The notes: generated by a model from the sequence alone, not told the origin. DNA of 64,000 bases from Diadophis punctatus similis (GCA_023053685.1 JALIGW010000028.1:5505501-5569500), one strand, 5' to 3'; positions 45,742 to 57,213 are shown, counted from the first letter of the stretch. A program made the numbers and translations.

Positions 45742-46457
45742 CAGGGGTGAAATGCTACCGGTTTGGGAGAACCATTAGTGGACATGTGACCTGGTTCGCC
45801 GAATTGGTAGCGATAGCTGGCTGGCCACACCCCCGAACCGGTCCCCTGGTTGCTGCTCGCTTGCCCTGCCCCACCCAGTCTCTGCTCTGCAGCTTGCCTG
45901 CCTGAAGTGCTGCGCCCCTGATCTGCCTGCCAGGTAAGCCTGCAAAGTCCTGGCCTACCTAGATGCCCCTGCCCCCCCATCCCAGCCTGCCTTCCCTACT
46001 ACATTCCCCACGACCCGCAGCCCTGACATGCTTGCCTGCCTTCCATGCGGCCTTCCTGGTGTCCCTGTGGCCAGCTTGCAAAGGCAGGCAAGCGGAAGGC
46101 CGCGTGGAAGGCAGGCAAGCATGTCGGGTACCAAATACGCTGGGCGGAAGATCTAGAAAGTAAGGCCGATGCTGGTGGTGGGGGGGAGGGAGGAAAAGTC
46201 TTCCTGTGCTCGTCTGAGGAGCCGCTTCAGAGGGACATGGTGAGGCTCGCTCACCTTTTGGGCCTGGCACGATCGGCTTCCGCAGGGCCTTTGGCTGACT
46301 GCTGCCCCCTTGCCTTCCCCTCTGCCTCGGGTCCCGCTCCCCGCATTCAGCCCATGACAGGGGATGTGCCGCTGCCGGGCCACCTGCCCTCCCAGAGCAC
46401 TTTCTTCCTTCTCCCGCCACCGAGAGAAAGAAAGAGAAAGAAAGAAAGAGGAAGGAA

Positions 46458-46536
<79 letters not shown>

Positions 46537-46835
46537 AAAAAGAGAAAGAAAGAGATAGAAAGAAAGAAAGAAGTAAAGAAGGGAGAGAGAGAGACAAGAA
46601 AGAAAGAAAGAAAGAAAAAGAAAGAAAGAGAAAGAAAGAAAGAAAGAAAAGAAAGAAAGAGAACTTATGATCACAATTGAGCCCAAAATTTTGGTTGCTA
46701 AACAAGAGCATTGTTAAGTGAGTTTCACCACATTTTACAAGTTGGCTGTGCCCAGCTGGTCACAAGACCACCAAGCCATGCCCACCAAGCCACGCCCACA
46801 GAACCAGTAGGGAAAATTTTTAGATTTCACCACTG
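45742..46835. mobile_element. Composite hAT MITE with embedded microsatellite and foreign MITE segment
   Basis: The left end CAGGGGTGAAATGCTACCGG pairs with the right end ATTTCACCACTG. The flanks ATATAAAC and ATATAAAT match at 7 of 8. It contains GC-rich sequence (45800-46420), a (GA)n/(GAAA)n tract (46428-46660), and then a piece of the TA-flanked MITE family (CACAATTGAGCCCAAAATTT at 46671-46690). The 177-250 codon frames over the GA tract are artefacts. Confidence 0.85.
46428..46660. repeat. (GA)n / (GAAA)n microsatellite
   Basis: A pure purine-strand tract over 200 bases, with uninterrupted GA dinucleotides at about 46460-46534 flanked by GAAA-type repeats. Mirror-symmetric polypurine of this kind can form triplex DNA. 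Confidence 0.95.
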
Positions 46836-46843
46836 ATATAAAT

Positions 46844-48204
46844 CCTAATATAGTATCCAGCTGGTTACTATACAGTAGGGATCTTAGTAAATCTGGGGGC
46901 AAGCGGGCAAGAAAAGTAAGGAAGATAACTTGGTGCTAGGATTTGATGCATATAACTGGAAGAAGTCAGAAAGACAGGAAGGTGGATCCTCGGAGGTAGT
47001 AAGCTTAATAGATGTAGACATTAAGGGGAACGATAAGAAACATACTGTGTTGTTAGCTTGCAGTTAGTATTGGGGACCTCTAGAACAGAGGGAATTTGTC
47101 TATTCTGAGAGGGGGGGAATTTGAAAAGAGCCAGGAAAGATATGAAAAGCTATGGAGCAAAACACACGCATGCCCAGTGAAGAAAGAAGAGCACCAGAAG
47201 TTTATCTTAGAAATCAAGAGCTAAGAAAAAATAGGAAGAGAAAAAAAGAAGAGGAAAGACTTGAAAGAGACAGCCTAAGAAAATAAATGAAAGCTTTGTT
47301 TCTTATTCCCTTTAAGTGAGTAAAACTACTTATGAATAAAAAGAAGAAAAAAGAAAGTATTAAGCATTCCTTCCTATACCACTTTGCCAAGTTGGAAATC
47401 CATTAATAAGGAGGAGGAACAAGCACAAATAATTCAGAATTATTGGGTTAGCAGATTGGCCAATAAAGAGCGGGAGGGAGGATGAATATTTTGTTGGTGT
47501 GGAATTCAACCTCTGGTTCTGGTGAGAGAAGATAGGGGCTTGAGAGGCCAAGACAAAAGAGAAGTGAATCCAGTTCACAAAGAGGAACTTGACAGGAAGA
47601 ATCCAGAATTCAACACAGAAGGAGGAATTATGCTGTTGTGAACAAGATCCCTGCATGAAGAAACCTGCTATATGAGGTTTTTGGAGAGACAGCTGTGGAA
47701 CTTTGTATTTTGTCAAAAATGGTGGGAAAAGTTGGTTTGTTTCAATATGGGTGTGCTTTTTAAACGCTTGGTACCTTTAAGGAAATTGCTCAATCTGTTG
47801 TGAATGAACTGCTTGTTCTGAGCAAACCTCCCTTGAGGATACAACAAGATGCACTCTACTTTGTTCAGGAAATTACTGTTGCTTATACTTGTATCTGTAT
47901 GATACTATTTGTATATTTGAGTGGTTGTTAGTGTATTATCCCTAAGAAAAAAATAACCAGGGGTTAGATTCTTCTTGTTGGTTGGTCCAAGAAGAAGAAG
48001 AAGCAAATTCCTTTAATTCCTCTGATGGCTGGAGTGTTGGTAGCAAATCCTTACTTGTGAGATTCTTAAACAGTTCTGATGTTAAAGCAAGCTCTACAGA
48101 TATGTGATGAAATACGAACAGTCTCATAGAAGTACCTACGAAGGTTAAACCATCAAGAACAGAGGGTTTGTTTTGTTTCTGCCTTATGTTCTCTTGATGC
48201 AAAT
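46844..48204. other. Intergenic, no gene recognised
   Basis: Purine-rich patches near 47200-47340. I see no coding exon. Confidence 0.4.
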
Positions 48205-48556
48205 GACACACCATTTCTCTGGAACCAGCTACCTCCGGAGATCCGGACTGCCCCCATCATATTGGCCTTCCGAAAAGCAGTAAAGACCTGGCTTTTCCGG
48301 CAGGCCTGGGGCCGTTGATCTCGCGGTTGCAATTGGCGAGATCTGGCCATGAAATGATATGCATGGGTTTTTAATTGTTTTAATTGTTTTAATGTTTAAT
48401 GATGTTTTTAATATTTATTATTTCTTTATTTATTATTATTTCTTTATTATAATATTTATTATAAATAAACATTTATTATTTATTATGATGTTAAGCCGCC
48501 CAGAGTCCTTTGGAGTTGGGCGGCATATAAATTTAATGAATGAATGAATGAATGAA
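48205..48556 (+). mobile_element. LINE ORF2 C-terminus and 3'UTR
   Basis: A short frame encodes DTPFLWNQLPPEIRTAP-like sequence followed by AFRKAVKTWLFRQAWG, a typical C-terminal end of CR1/L2-type ORF2. The 3'UTR is ATT-rich and ends in the hairpin GCCGCCCAGAGTCC...GGGCGGC and a (GAAT)n tail. Confidence 0.75.
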
Positions 48557-48718
48557 AGAGAAAGAAAGAAAGACACTGCAAAACAAGAGTTTCAGTTTCC
48601 AGTTTATCATTTGCCTACAAGTCCAAATGTCATATGTATGCTAATTAAAACATTTATGTTGAATATCCTTTTCTCATTCTCTTGAGGACATTTCTGAAGC
48701 TTCAAATGTCCCATATAC

Positions 48719-48868
48719 AGGTAATCCTCAAGTTACAGTCATAATGGAGCCTGCCCATTACCATTATTATTTGTGACAGTTAAGTGAGATGCTCATGTAA
48801 TCATTTTAACAGCCCCATCCCTGCTCTTCCCAATGCGGTCATTAAGTGACTGCACTGGTCTTTAAATG
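48719..48868. mobile_element. Left fragment of TA-flanked 'ACAGGTAGTCC' MITE
   Basis: CAGGTAATCCTCAAGTTACA follows TA and is succeeded by GTTAAGTGAGATGCTC-type sequence. The right end was not found. Confidence 0.55.
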
Positions 48869-50834
48869 GTTCCCCTGAGGCACCCATTGCTCTCCATCTA
48901 GTCCCTCAGGATCCCTGCAGACTTCAGAGCTAGTTCCTCACCCTGTTAGGTCCCAAACCTCTTTCCACCCCCTGTCACAATCAATCACTTACCTTTTTGG
49001 TATTGTAGGGTTCTTTTTAAACCTAAAATGAACTATAGAGCTTAAACAATGGTTTATTTTGATAAGCTTAGCCTCAGCTCACGAAGTACCTACTTCAAAC
49101 TCCATTTCCATCACACAGGAGGTGGTTGGTATATTATATTTAAACAATTTAAATGATTAATATCAGATGAAAGCCACCATTATGTTGTACTGGCAGACTA
49201 TGTGGCACCCACAGAATAATGTGAATTATTTATCTGCTTTCCCCCCTTAATGTTAAACATGTGTTTTTCTCTGATGTTAAACATCTCTGCCTGCCCAGAG
49301 TAATGAATTTAAGATGGGTAACCATATATATTGAAATAAGAAATAAAATCCCATAAGCCTATATCTCTGATCACAGCTGTGTGATTCTGATGTTTCTTCT
49401 AAATAATGGTTTGCGTGTGGTTGTTCAAATGTTATCTGCCACAATTTTCTCACTGGGTTCTCCATGTATAAACTGCTGTTCTGCATTTTATATTTCATTA
49501 TCTATAATATACTGTATATTGCTGTTTCTTAAGCCAAGAAAAATATATAATGCTGATTTCTTCTAATTCTTGAATAAATCCATGATAAGGAGAAATTGGA
49601 ATTTCTGGTGATCAGTAGCAAACCAATAAAAGCAGAAATGTGATATTTATCACTAGGTACACATTGGAATTGAGGCTTTTAAAGATACGTTTTATATTTT
49701 TCTCTATATTTTACTGAATATTTTGGAAGCGGAAGGAATATTGCTCTTTTTACATATAGAAGAAATGCCAGTGCTAATAAAAGGGAATATTTTCTGAAAT
49801 TTAATGTGAAGCCATCACGAAGTAGCAGCTTTTAACATGAACCTCTCCCACCATCCACAAATTCTTGTTCATAATGCAGAACAATTGTTCCTTTGAATGA
49901 AAATGAATGAATTCTATCTACAGGCAGAAGAGTCACTCTGATTGTCTCTTTTAACTTCACTTTTTACTTGGTCCAGATAGAAAATTTTCCTGACTTGATT
50001 TGGGGGCTGCTTAATCTAAAGCAGGGGAAGAGGGAATAGGTGGTTCTTCAGGGAAGCATTGGTTTGCCTGTATTTAATTTGCTTATCAACCACAGTGTGG
50101 TTTTTACCATAGTGTACTTCAATGAAGTTTTGTATAAACTATAGCAGCCAGATGGCAGCACATACATGACCTTGACTGATCCAGAAAGCTAAGCAAAGCG
50201 GTCTTTATTAGTACTTTGATAGCAGGGTCTATTTGGGAAGTATACAACTGCAGGCTAGACTAGCAATTGAAAAAAATAATCTGAAAGAAGACACTATCAA
50301 GTCCCACCAAGCTCAATTGAAGGAAATTTCATTTTATTTTTATTCCTAGATAACTATTGAAATATTTTTGATCAGACTGTTGAAACAAAACAGTCCCAAC
50401 GAAGGCTAGTTTATATAATTGAAAAAGCATTAATACAAACTGGCTTTGTAATTTACATTCTTAATCTGTATTTTATTTTTAGCTGATGTAGATATACCAG
50501 ATTAAACTTCCACCAAGAAACTAGCTGACTTATATTGCAGGCTAGGAATCAAGTTCTTCATAGACTAATTTTGCTGTATGCCACCCAGAGTTGTTTTCCA
50601 TGAGATAAATTTGATCAATAAATAATTTATTACAACTGTTTGAGATATTTTTTCTGTGTTCCAAAAAATAACATTTCTGCTAACCACTGCAATCATAGAA
50701 TTCTTTAGCATATGTTTAATAAGCCAAATAGAGTATTATGACTTACATATTTTGGTTTAAGGCTAAAAAATGAATGTGGGATTCAGACACAAAGAATGTA
50801 TCTCTTGTATTTAGATAGCAATATGTACTATACA
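48869..50834. other. Intergenic; weak LINE tail near 50570
   Basis: GCCACCCAGAGTTGTTTTCC at about 50580 followed by ATAAATAATT resembles a decayed version of the GCCGCCC LINE tail. Nothing else is recognised. Confidence 0.35.
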
Positions 50835-50842
50835 CATATAAA

Positions 50843-51108
50843 CAGAGGTGGGTTCCTCCCGGTTCGGGATGGTTCGCCCAAACCGGTAGCGACCCGCTGG
50901 TGATGTCACAATGATGTCACGGAACCGTGCTGGTTTTTTTTCTTCTGAGCATGTGCAGAAGCTGAGTTTCCGGCACTGTGCATGCGGTTGCCATCTTGTT
51001 TTCAGCTTTTGGGGGGATTTTTTTTGGATTTTATGCCATTGCGCACGCGCGGCCATGCAGCACGGGTGGAAGCAAACCAGCAGCGAGGTAAGTTAGAACC
51101 CACCCCTG
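50843..51108. mobile_element. hAT MITE (CAGAGGTGGGTTCC ends)
   Basis: The left end CAGAGGTGGGTTC pairs with the right end GAACCCACCCCTG, with a perfect target duplication CATATAAA at 50835-50842 and 51109-51116. The interior has CCGGTTCGGGATGGTTCGCC, GCCATCTTGTTTTCAGC and CAGCGAGGTAAGTTAG. Confidence 0.95.
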
Positions 51109-51850
51109 CATATAAAGTATAAACATCCTCCCCAAATTATTTAAAATACACATAAATACAAGCAGATGATGAGTAAAATATTATCCATAAGTCACACTGA
51201 GCCTTTTAGAAGAGATGGTACCTTGAGGCTTAGAGTAGTGGGTTTGGAAGAGTAGTTTAGTGATTTTGGAAAACAACCATCCAAGTTGTTTCATAACCAT
51301 ACCTCTGTATTTATGTCAATAGATATTCTAGAGAACATTTGCAACAGTAAAGACTCTGGGGAATGAATTCTAGTGAGAGATAATTAATTGTGAATGCCTC
51401 TTTTTTTAAAAAAAAATCCTTGAATTATGGAATTTCAAACATCTTGACAATGACATTTAACAAGAACTAAGTGAGCAGAGGTCCTGGAATAACAATTTTA
51501 TAAAGGAGAGAAGATAGTACTGAATGCTACTAATAGTGGGGGGAAAGGTGGCACCCGGTCCAGAACACTCTGCAGCGTTTAGGAGGCAGGAATGCTTAAG
51601 AAAGTTATACCAAGTTTGCAAGGGCTCCTTAGTTCTGATTTACAAACTAGGGAATATTCTGTAAATTACAGATTGTCCTGATTTACTGACTGCCTCTTTT
51701 AATCATCATTCACAGTTATGATGGTGATGGAAAAAGAACTTTGCAACCAATTCTTGCATTTCTGACCTTTCAGGGCTTGCTTTCAGCAAAGCAAAGCTGA
51801 AGTATAACCATAAACACAGTAGCAGTTTCACTCAGTGACTGCTTTGCTTA

Positions 51851-53046
51851 ATAGCAATAGCACTTAGACTCATATACCGCTTCAAAGTGCTTTACAGCCC
51901 TCTCTCAGCAGTTTACAGAGTCAGCCTATTACCTCCAACAATCTGGGTCCTTATTTTACCGATCTCAGAAAGATGGAAGGCTGAGTCAACCTTGAGCTGG
52001 TCAGGATCAAACTGCTGGCAGTTGGCAAAGTTAGCCTGCAATACTCTATTCCCGTGATGGCAAACCTATGGCACGCAGGCCGCAAGTGGCACGCAGAGCC
52101 ATATCAGTGGGCACGCGAGCTCAGGTTCGGTGCGCATGCGCATGCTGGCCAACTGATTTTTGGGGCTTCTGAGCCCACTGGGAGTCGGGAAACAGCCTGT
52201 TTTCAGCCTCCAGAGGGGGTGGGGACAGCCCATTTTTTGCTCTCCGCAAGCTCCAGAGCCTTTCTAGGCGCCTTCCCCATTCCCCGGAGGTCTGCCGGAG
52301 GCCGGAAATGTTCTGTTTGCTGACTTCCAGTTGAACCGGAAGTTCCGGTTTTTTTACTCTCTCCAGGCTTCAGAGCCTTTCTAGAAGCCTGAGGAGGGTG
52401 AAAACGGCCTCCCCCCCCAGAGGCCCTCCGGAGGCCAGATATGGCCCGTTTCCCAACTGGGAGGCAGGGGAGGGTCAGTGGACAAAACATCGAGGAATGG
52501 GTGGCTGTTCCTGCAGGGGATTCCAACGCACCGCCCTCGCCTGCATCCCCCGTCTGAAGGACGTGGGGAGGGCAGGTGGAGGATGAGAGGCCCAAGCCGG
52601 CGAGCGAGCGAGGGAGGCATGGACGGGAGGCAGAGGAGCCGAGCTAGTCCCATGGGGTGTGTGCGCACCTGCCTCTCGCTTGCTCTTGCTCTTGCTCTGA
52701 CGGCCAAAAGAGTGCCCGCCGCAAAAAGAGCAGCTCCCAGCATGTCCCCCCCTTTCCCCGGAAAGTAGTTGGGGGGCTTTATTTGGGGGGAAGTCTTATT
52801 TCAGTGCATGCGCTGAAAAGCCTGATTGGCCTTATTATGGGGACATGCATTATTTTCGGGGAAACACAGTAGAAAGGCTCTGAAGCCTGGGGAGAGTGAA
52901 AAACGGGTGTGCCATCGTGTGCCAGGAGTGGGGGGTGGTGTCACACGTGCGCTCCCCCCCTGCACTCCTCCCTTTTGGCAAGCGAACCAAAAAAGGTTCA
53001 CCATCACTGCTCTATTCTAACCACTGCTCCACCATGGCTCTAAGTG
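51851..53046 (-). mobile_element. tRNA-derived SINE split by an hAT element
   Basis: On the minus strand the head GAGCCATGGTGGAGCAGTGG is at the right (about 53040-53018). The body and tail (GCTTTACAGCCCTCTC, AATAGCAATAGCACTTAGAC) are at the left (51851-52043). The two parts join at the duplicated octamer CTCTATTC. Confidence 0.88.
52052..53009. mobile_element. hAT MITE (GTGATGGCGAACC family), 958 bp, inside a SINE
   Basis: The left end CCGTGATGGCAAACCTATGG pairs with the right end AAAAGGTTCACCATCACTG. A perfect target duplication, CTCTATTC, lies at 52044-52051 and 53010-53017. It carries TGCGCATGCGCA at 52131-52142, repeated CTCCAGGCTTCAGAGCCTTTC blocks, and near 52757-52872 a segment with CATTATTTTCGGGGAAACAC that resembles part of another transposon. 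Confidence 0.93.
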
Positions 53047-53493
53047 TAGTAATAAGGCTTTATTTAGTCAGTTTTATTCAGTGAGTTTTAAATTTGTTTC
53101 CAGTCCCAATTCAGGTTTCTAACCAAGGACTACCTGTATTCCTTTTTCCATATCAACATACCAACTTGACAAACCTGAGGAGTTAGTAGATCTCTGTAAA
53201 TAATCTGAGCCATGAATCTGGTACAGCCACTTGAAGGCTCCATGTGGCTCTTTGAAACTTTCTTGAGATCTTATGTTTATTTAGGTGGATAAGTGCTTTA
53301 AAAGGCTTCCACCGGGATGATAAGTGTAGCAAGGAATTATTTGCATAGGGGGCCAGCTGCGGTTTCATAAATAAAGATTCTAGAGATGACCATTCTGCTT
53401 TGCAGCATACTGGCTTCCTGTTAATTAGTGTTTTTAAATTCTACTCCATTTCAAAAGTAATAAGGCAGGTTAGGCATCAATATATATATATAT

Positions 53494-53942
53494 ATATGTA
53501 GGATTTTTTGCTGATAAATGAAAATAAAGGGAGACTATTATAGATCTATTTCGAGCTTATTTTGCTCTCGTCAGATAGCCATATCCCTTACTGGGATTTG
53601 AACCCGGGCCGGCTGCCTTGCAGTGCAGCAACTTAACCATTAGGCCATAGGCTCTGTTCCCAATCAGCTCTTTCACCAGGAAAGGGTTATATATGTTTTT
53701 CTGTCGTGTTATCCTGGTGTACCCAAATATGGGAGAGAAAGCATCACAGCTTCCATTTTTGCCTTTCAGCCCCTCACTGGAACCATCCAGGCAGTTTTTT
53801 ACATAGCCGACACACTAATCTATATGTGTAGGATTTTTTGCTGATAAATGAAAATAAAGGGAGACTATTATAGATCTATTTCGAGCTTATTTTGCTCTCG
53901 TCAGATAGCCATACCCCTTACTGGGATTTGAACCCGGGCCGG
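53494..53942 (-). repeat. tRNA-headed repeat with a ~120-bp direct duplication
   Basis: The segments 53497-53612 and 53827-53942 are almost identical direct repeats (TAGGATTTTTTGCTGATAAA ... TTTGAACCCGGGCCGG). On the minus strand the right side of the first copy continues into GGCCTAATGGTTAAGTTGCT, giving an A box and a B box (GGGTTCAAATCCC), the layout of a tRNA-derived SINE. The second copy lacks the head. The ~215 bases between them are not recognised. It could be a SINE with a second truncated copy, or a SINE-derived tandem; the family is unknown to me. Confidence 0.65.
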
Positions 53943-54802
53943 TGTTCAGTGATGTAATATGAACAACTATTTTCCATTTTTTTAAAAAAAGAAGCATACA
54001 CTTTCTGACCCTACTTTCCACAGACATTTCTCTTTGAATACTAAAACCAAACTATTAATTTTTTCAGACAAGCAATTCTGTGCTGGCAAAAAAATTCTGG
54101 ACAGTCTCCATCATAGCATATTTCTCCTTATGGTGGACAGAACATTCAGAATAGGATTAAGCCATAAAAATGATGAATGAAGATAGTGTTGTATTAAATC
54201 CATCCTTACTTTTGCTTAATGTCAGGCTGTGGTTGATAGGAAGTGGTTTTTTTCAGGATCTAATTGAAGCAGAAGTCTTGGCCGAATCAGGCTGAAATGT
54301 TTGTCTTAAAAATGAGAAAGGGAAGAAAACTAGAAGTCCAGATTTCACTAGAAAGGAATGCACATAGCAAACTGCAGAGCATTGGTGAAAAAAGAGACAA
54401 AGGACTCAATTTATTTGCAGAGGTCTAGCTTTCCAGAGTTCAGAATCCACAAGTCTCTCAAAGTATAATTAAACATATACATGACCATTTTTTGCTGGTT
54501 GATTCTTTAGTTATTTGTCCTGAGATACTACATGTGTTTGGCTGAGATTCCTTAAACAGTGAGGCCTGAACAGGTAGAAATAATTATTGTACTGAGGATA
54601 TTTGAGCAATCCTTTAAAATAGTTTTTTTCTAAGACCGAGAAAAAGTAGTGACTTAAAAGGAAATGCAATTTTAGGTTAGCACTTCCATGCTTCTGGTAT
54701 GGGAACTGCCTAATTTTTACTTGCTGCAATTAATACCATCTTTTTGCTTTATTTGAAAGTATTATTCAAAATATTTTCATTAAACAAACTAATAAAGTCA
54801 TA
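53943..54802. other. Intergenic, no gene recognised
   Basis: AT-rich spacer; nothing identified. Confidence 0.4.
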
Positions 54803-54810
54803 GTTTTAGG

Positions 54811-55152
54811 CAGGGGTGGGTTCCTACTTACCTTGCTGTTGGTTCGCTTCCTCCCACACTGCATGGGCGTGTGCGTGCGAAGCATGTGCGCACATGCGCA
54901 GTGCCCAAAAACAAGCTGAAAACATGATGGCGACCACATGCACAGTGCCGGAAACTCGGCTTCTGTGCATGCTCAGAAGAAAAAAAAATGTAAAAAAATT
55001 TGAAAAAGAAAATTTAATTTTTTTAAAAAAAAAGATGGCGGTGGCCATGGACCGGCACCGACCAAACCGGGTCAGTGATATCATCATGACATCACCAGCG
55101 GGTTGCAACCGGTTCACCCGAACCGGTCCAAACCGGGAGGAACCCACCCCTG
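54811..55152. mobile_element. hAT MITE (CAGGGGTGGGTTCC ends)
   Basis: The left end CAGGGGTGGGTTCCTAC pairs with the right end GGAACCCACCCCTG. A perfect target duplication, GTTTTAGG, lies at 54803-54810 and 55153-55160. It shares interior modules with 50843 but in inverted order relative to the ends, with TTACCTTGCTGTTGGTTCGC first and CCGGTTCACCCGAACCGG last. Confidence 0.95.
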
Positions 55153-55160
55153 GTTTTAGG

Positions 55161-55842
55161 AGACTTAGATTTTGGGGGTTGTGGTTTGGTTGAGTATAAT
55201 TGGGGAGATTCAGGCTGTTGCTTTGAGAAGAAAAGTAAAGAGAAATCCTAAAGTAAGACACCTTACAGACAACAGTAAAGCAAACAAATTATAATTAATT
55301 TATTATTAAACTATTCTGCCATTCTTTGTCTTCTGGTACTACATACCAGAATTTTATTTTTCAGATTAACATCTGTCTGTAACTTTGTCAAATCAATTTA
55401 TATTATCACAGTTGATAACTTGAAAAGCCACCCAGATGTATAACTTCCTCTCTCCATATTTTATGAAACAATTTATGCCACATTTTACTTGCAGCTAAAA
55501 AAACAACAATTCTTGATATCACTAGAAATAATGCTTGAGTAAAGAAGCAGGAACTCATGAGAATTTTTTTTTTTGCTTTATTAGGTCAATGAAGTCAATA
55601 AAGTTACACTTTAAAAACAAACATGTTCTACACATGACATGTATTATGCATATTAAGCTACAAGTGATTACTATTTACAGTTGTAGTCCAATTAAAGGCT
55701 CTGTTAAGAGAAATCACTTTGTAAATGGGTAATTTTATGAAGGCAGTATTATATGTGATAACTCAGCATTGATATACATTCCTAGGATCTTTTTCAGGTG
55801 AAAGGCACAAAAATATATTCATCGTTCAAATTGTCCTAATTT
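55161..55842. other. Intergenic, no gene recognised
   Basis: AT-rich spacer; nothing identified. Confidence 0.4.
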
Positions 55843-55844
55843 TA

Positions 55845-56444
55845 CGAGGGTGAGTCAAACAGTAATGCCATTTTCTTTAGGACAGGTATAATTATCAACA
55901 CAGGAACATGTAGCATACATCAAAATGAAGCTGTGGATCACATTCCTACTTCTCAACATAGTCACCATTTCTCTCAATAGCAATGTTCCACCTTCGAATG
56001 AGAGCATGTATCCCTGCCTCGTAAAATTTTGTTGACTGTTCTTTGAGCCACTTCTTCACTGCAGTTTTCACTTCCTCATCACTGGAATAATGTTTGCCTC
56101 TCAAACCCTCTTTCATGGGGCCCGAAGACAATGGACCCACCTGCATACATTGCTATAATCTAAAGTATTGTCCTCAAACACATTTTGTAATCGTCTGTGA
56201 ATGTTCACAGGGGTTTCCTCAGCAACAAGGAATTCAATCACTGCTCTTTGTTTTTGATGCAACTCTAAGGGGGCAGCCATTTTGAATTTTCCTTGCGAGT
56301 CTAAAAACCTGAAAAGTAAGAAACAAAATATTTCAGAACGTAAATGATATAATCATTTATAACTGGGAAAAAATTCAGGTATTTTTATCAAAAACTTCAC
56401 CTGAAATAAAGAAAATGGCATTACCTTTTGACTCACCCCACCAC
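55845..56444 (-). mobile_element. Internally deleted mariner element
   Basis: The left end CGAGGGTGAGTCAAAC and the right end TTTTGACTCACCCC are inverted and flanked by TA (55843-55844, 56445-56446). About 600 bp remains of an expected ~1.3 kb. Confidence 0.88.
55945..56280 (-). pseudogene. Mariner transposase remnant (N- and C-termini fused by deletion)
   Basis: A minus-strand ATG at 56280 opens the N-terminal DNA-binding part of a mariner transposase (MAAPLELHQKQRAVIEFLV, then TPVNIHRRLQNVF). A large deletion follows, and in another frame the C-terminal end appears (SSDEEVKTAVKKWL, then FYEAGIHALIRRW), ending in NGDYVEK and a stop. The central catalytic DDD/D region is missing, and the two parts are out of frame, so no active transposase is encoded. 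Confidence 0.88.
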
Positions 56445-56825
56445 TATTTTACAGTCAAAAGTGATAATTAATCTTCTGTATCTAAGATAGCCAGTTTGAT
56501 ATCTTCCAGATGTTTTGGATATCACTTTACAGTAAATATTTGTGTTGCAAGGCACAAATGATGCAAGTCTGAATACTGTTGTTAATCCTATTGATGAAAA
56601 TAAAGCTGGCATTTTGAAGCAACTCCCATTATCTTTAGCAGTCATGGCAAAATCCAAAAACCAGACAGACATCTGATTGCCTGACTCTGCTCTAAATTTC
56701 TTCTCAAACCTTCGTCAACATATCACATAACGTAATTCTATTCCCTGATTTGAAATTTGAAAATGTTAGATTTATCCCTAGTCCCATAACATATACTGGA
56801 CGATTTCCTTGGTGATTTTATTCTA

Positions 56826-57211
56826 CAGGTAGTCCTTGAGTTATGACCACAATTGAGCCCAAAATTTATGTTGCTAAGTGAGAAATTTGTTAAGTGAGTT
56901 TTGCCCCATTTTGCGACTTTTCTATGCCACATTTATTAAGTGAATCACTGCAGTTGTTAAATGAGTAACATCATTGTTAATCTGGCTTTCCCATTGACTT
57001 TGCTTGCCAGAAGGTCACAAAAGGTGATCACATGACCCTAGGACACTGCCACCATCATAAATATGAACCAATTGTCAAGCATCTGAATGTAAATCACATG
57101 ACCATGGGGATGCTGCAAGGGTCGTAAGTGTGAAAAATGGTCACAAGTTATTTTTTTTCAGTGCTGTTTGAATGGTCACTAAATGAACTGTTGTAAATCA
57201 AGGACTACCTG
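56826..57211. mobile_element. TA-flanked 'ACAGGTAGTCC' MITE, complete copy (386 bp)
   Basis: The left end CAGGTAGTCCTTGAGTTATG follows TA and the right end AAATCAAGGACTACCTG precedes TA. The interior blocks GAGCCCAAAATTTATGTTGC, CATGACCATGGGGATGCTGC and CAAGTTATTTTTTTTCAGTG are in standard order. It is the reference copy in this window for the family. No ORF is present, so the transposase source is unknown. Confidence 0.9.
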
Positions 57212-57213
57212 TA

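Larger units (their letters stand above)
51669..53136. mobile_element. TA-flanked MITE split by a SINE that is split by an hAT element
   Basis: The left part starts CAGATTGTCCTGATTTACTG after TA. The right part ends CCAAGGACTACCTG before TA. The SINE between them is flanked by similar decamers, GCTTTGCTTA (51841-51850) and GCTTTATTTA (53057-53066). Confidence 0.75.

Noticed and set aside
45959..46711. Open frames up to 250 codons with long Ser-Leu or Arg-Glu repeats
   Set aside because: They are translations of the (GA)n/(GAAA)n microsatellite inside a MITE, open on both strands.
53575..53660. Functional tRNA gene on the minus strand
   Set aside because: A and B boxes are present, but the acceptor stem pairs poorly, no anticodon arm is convincing, and the B-box region is duplicated with a non-tRNA body. 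This fits a tRNA-derived SINE.
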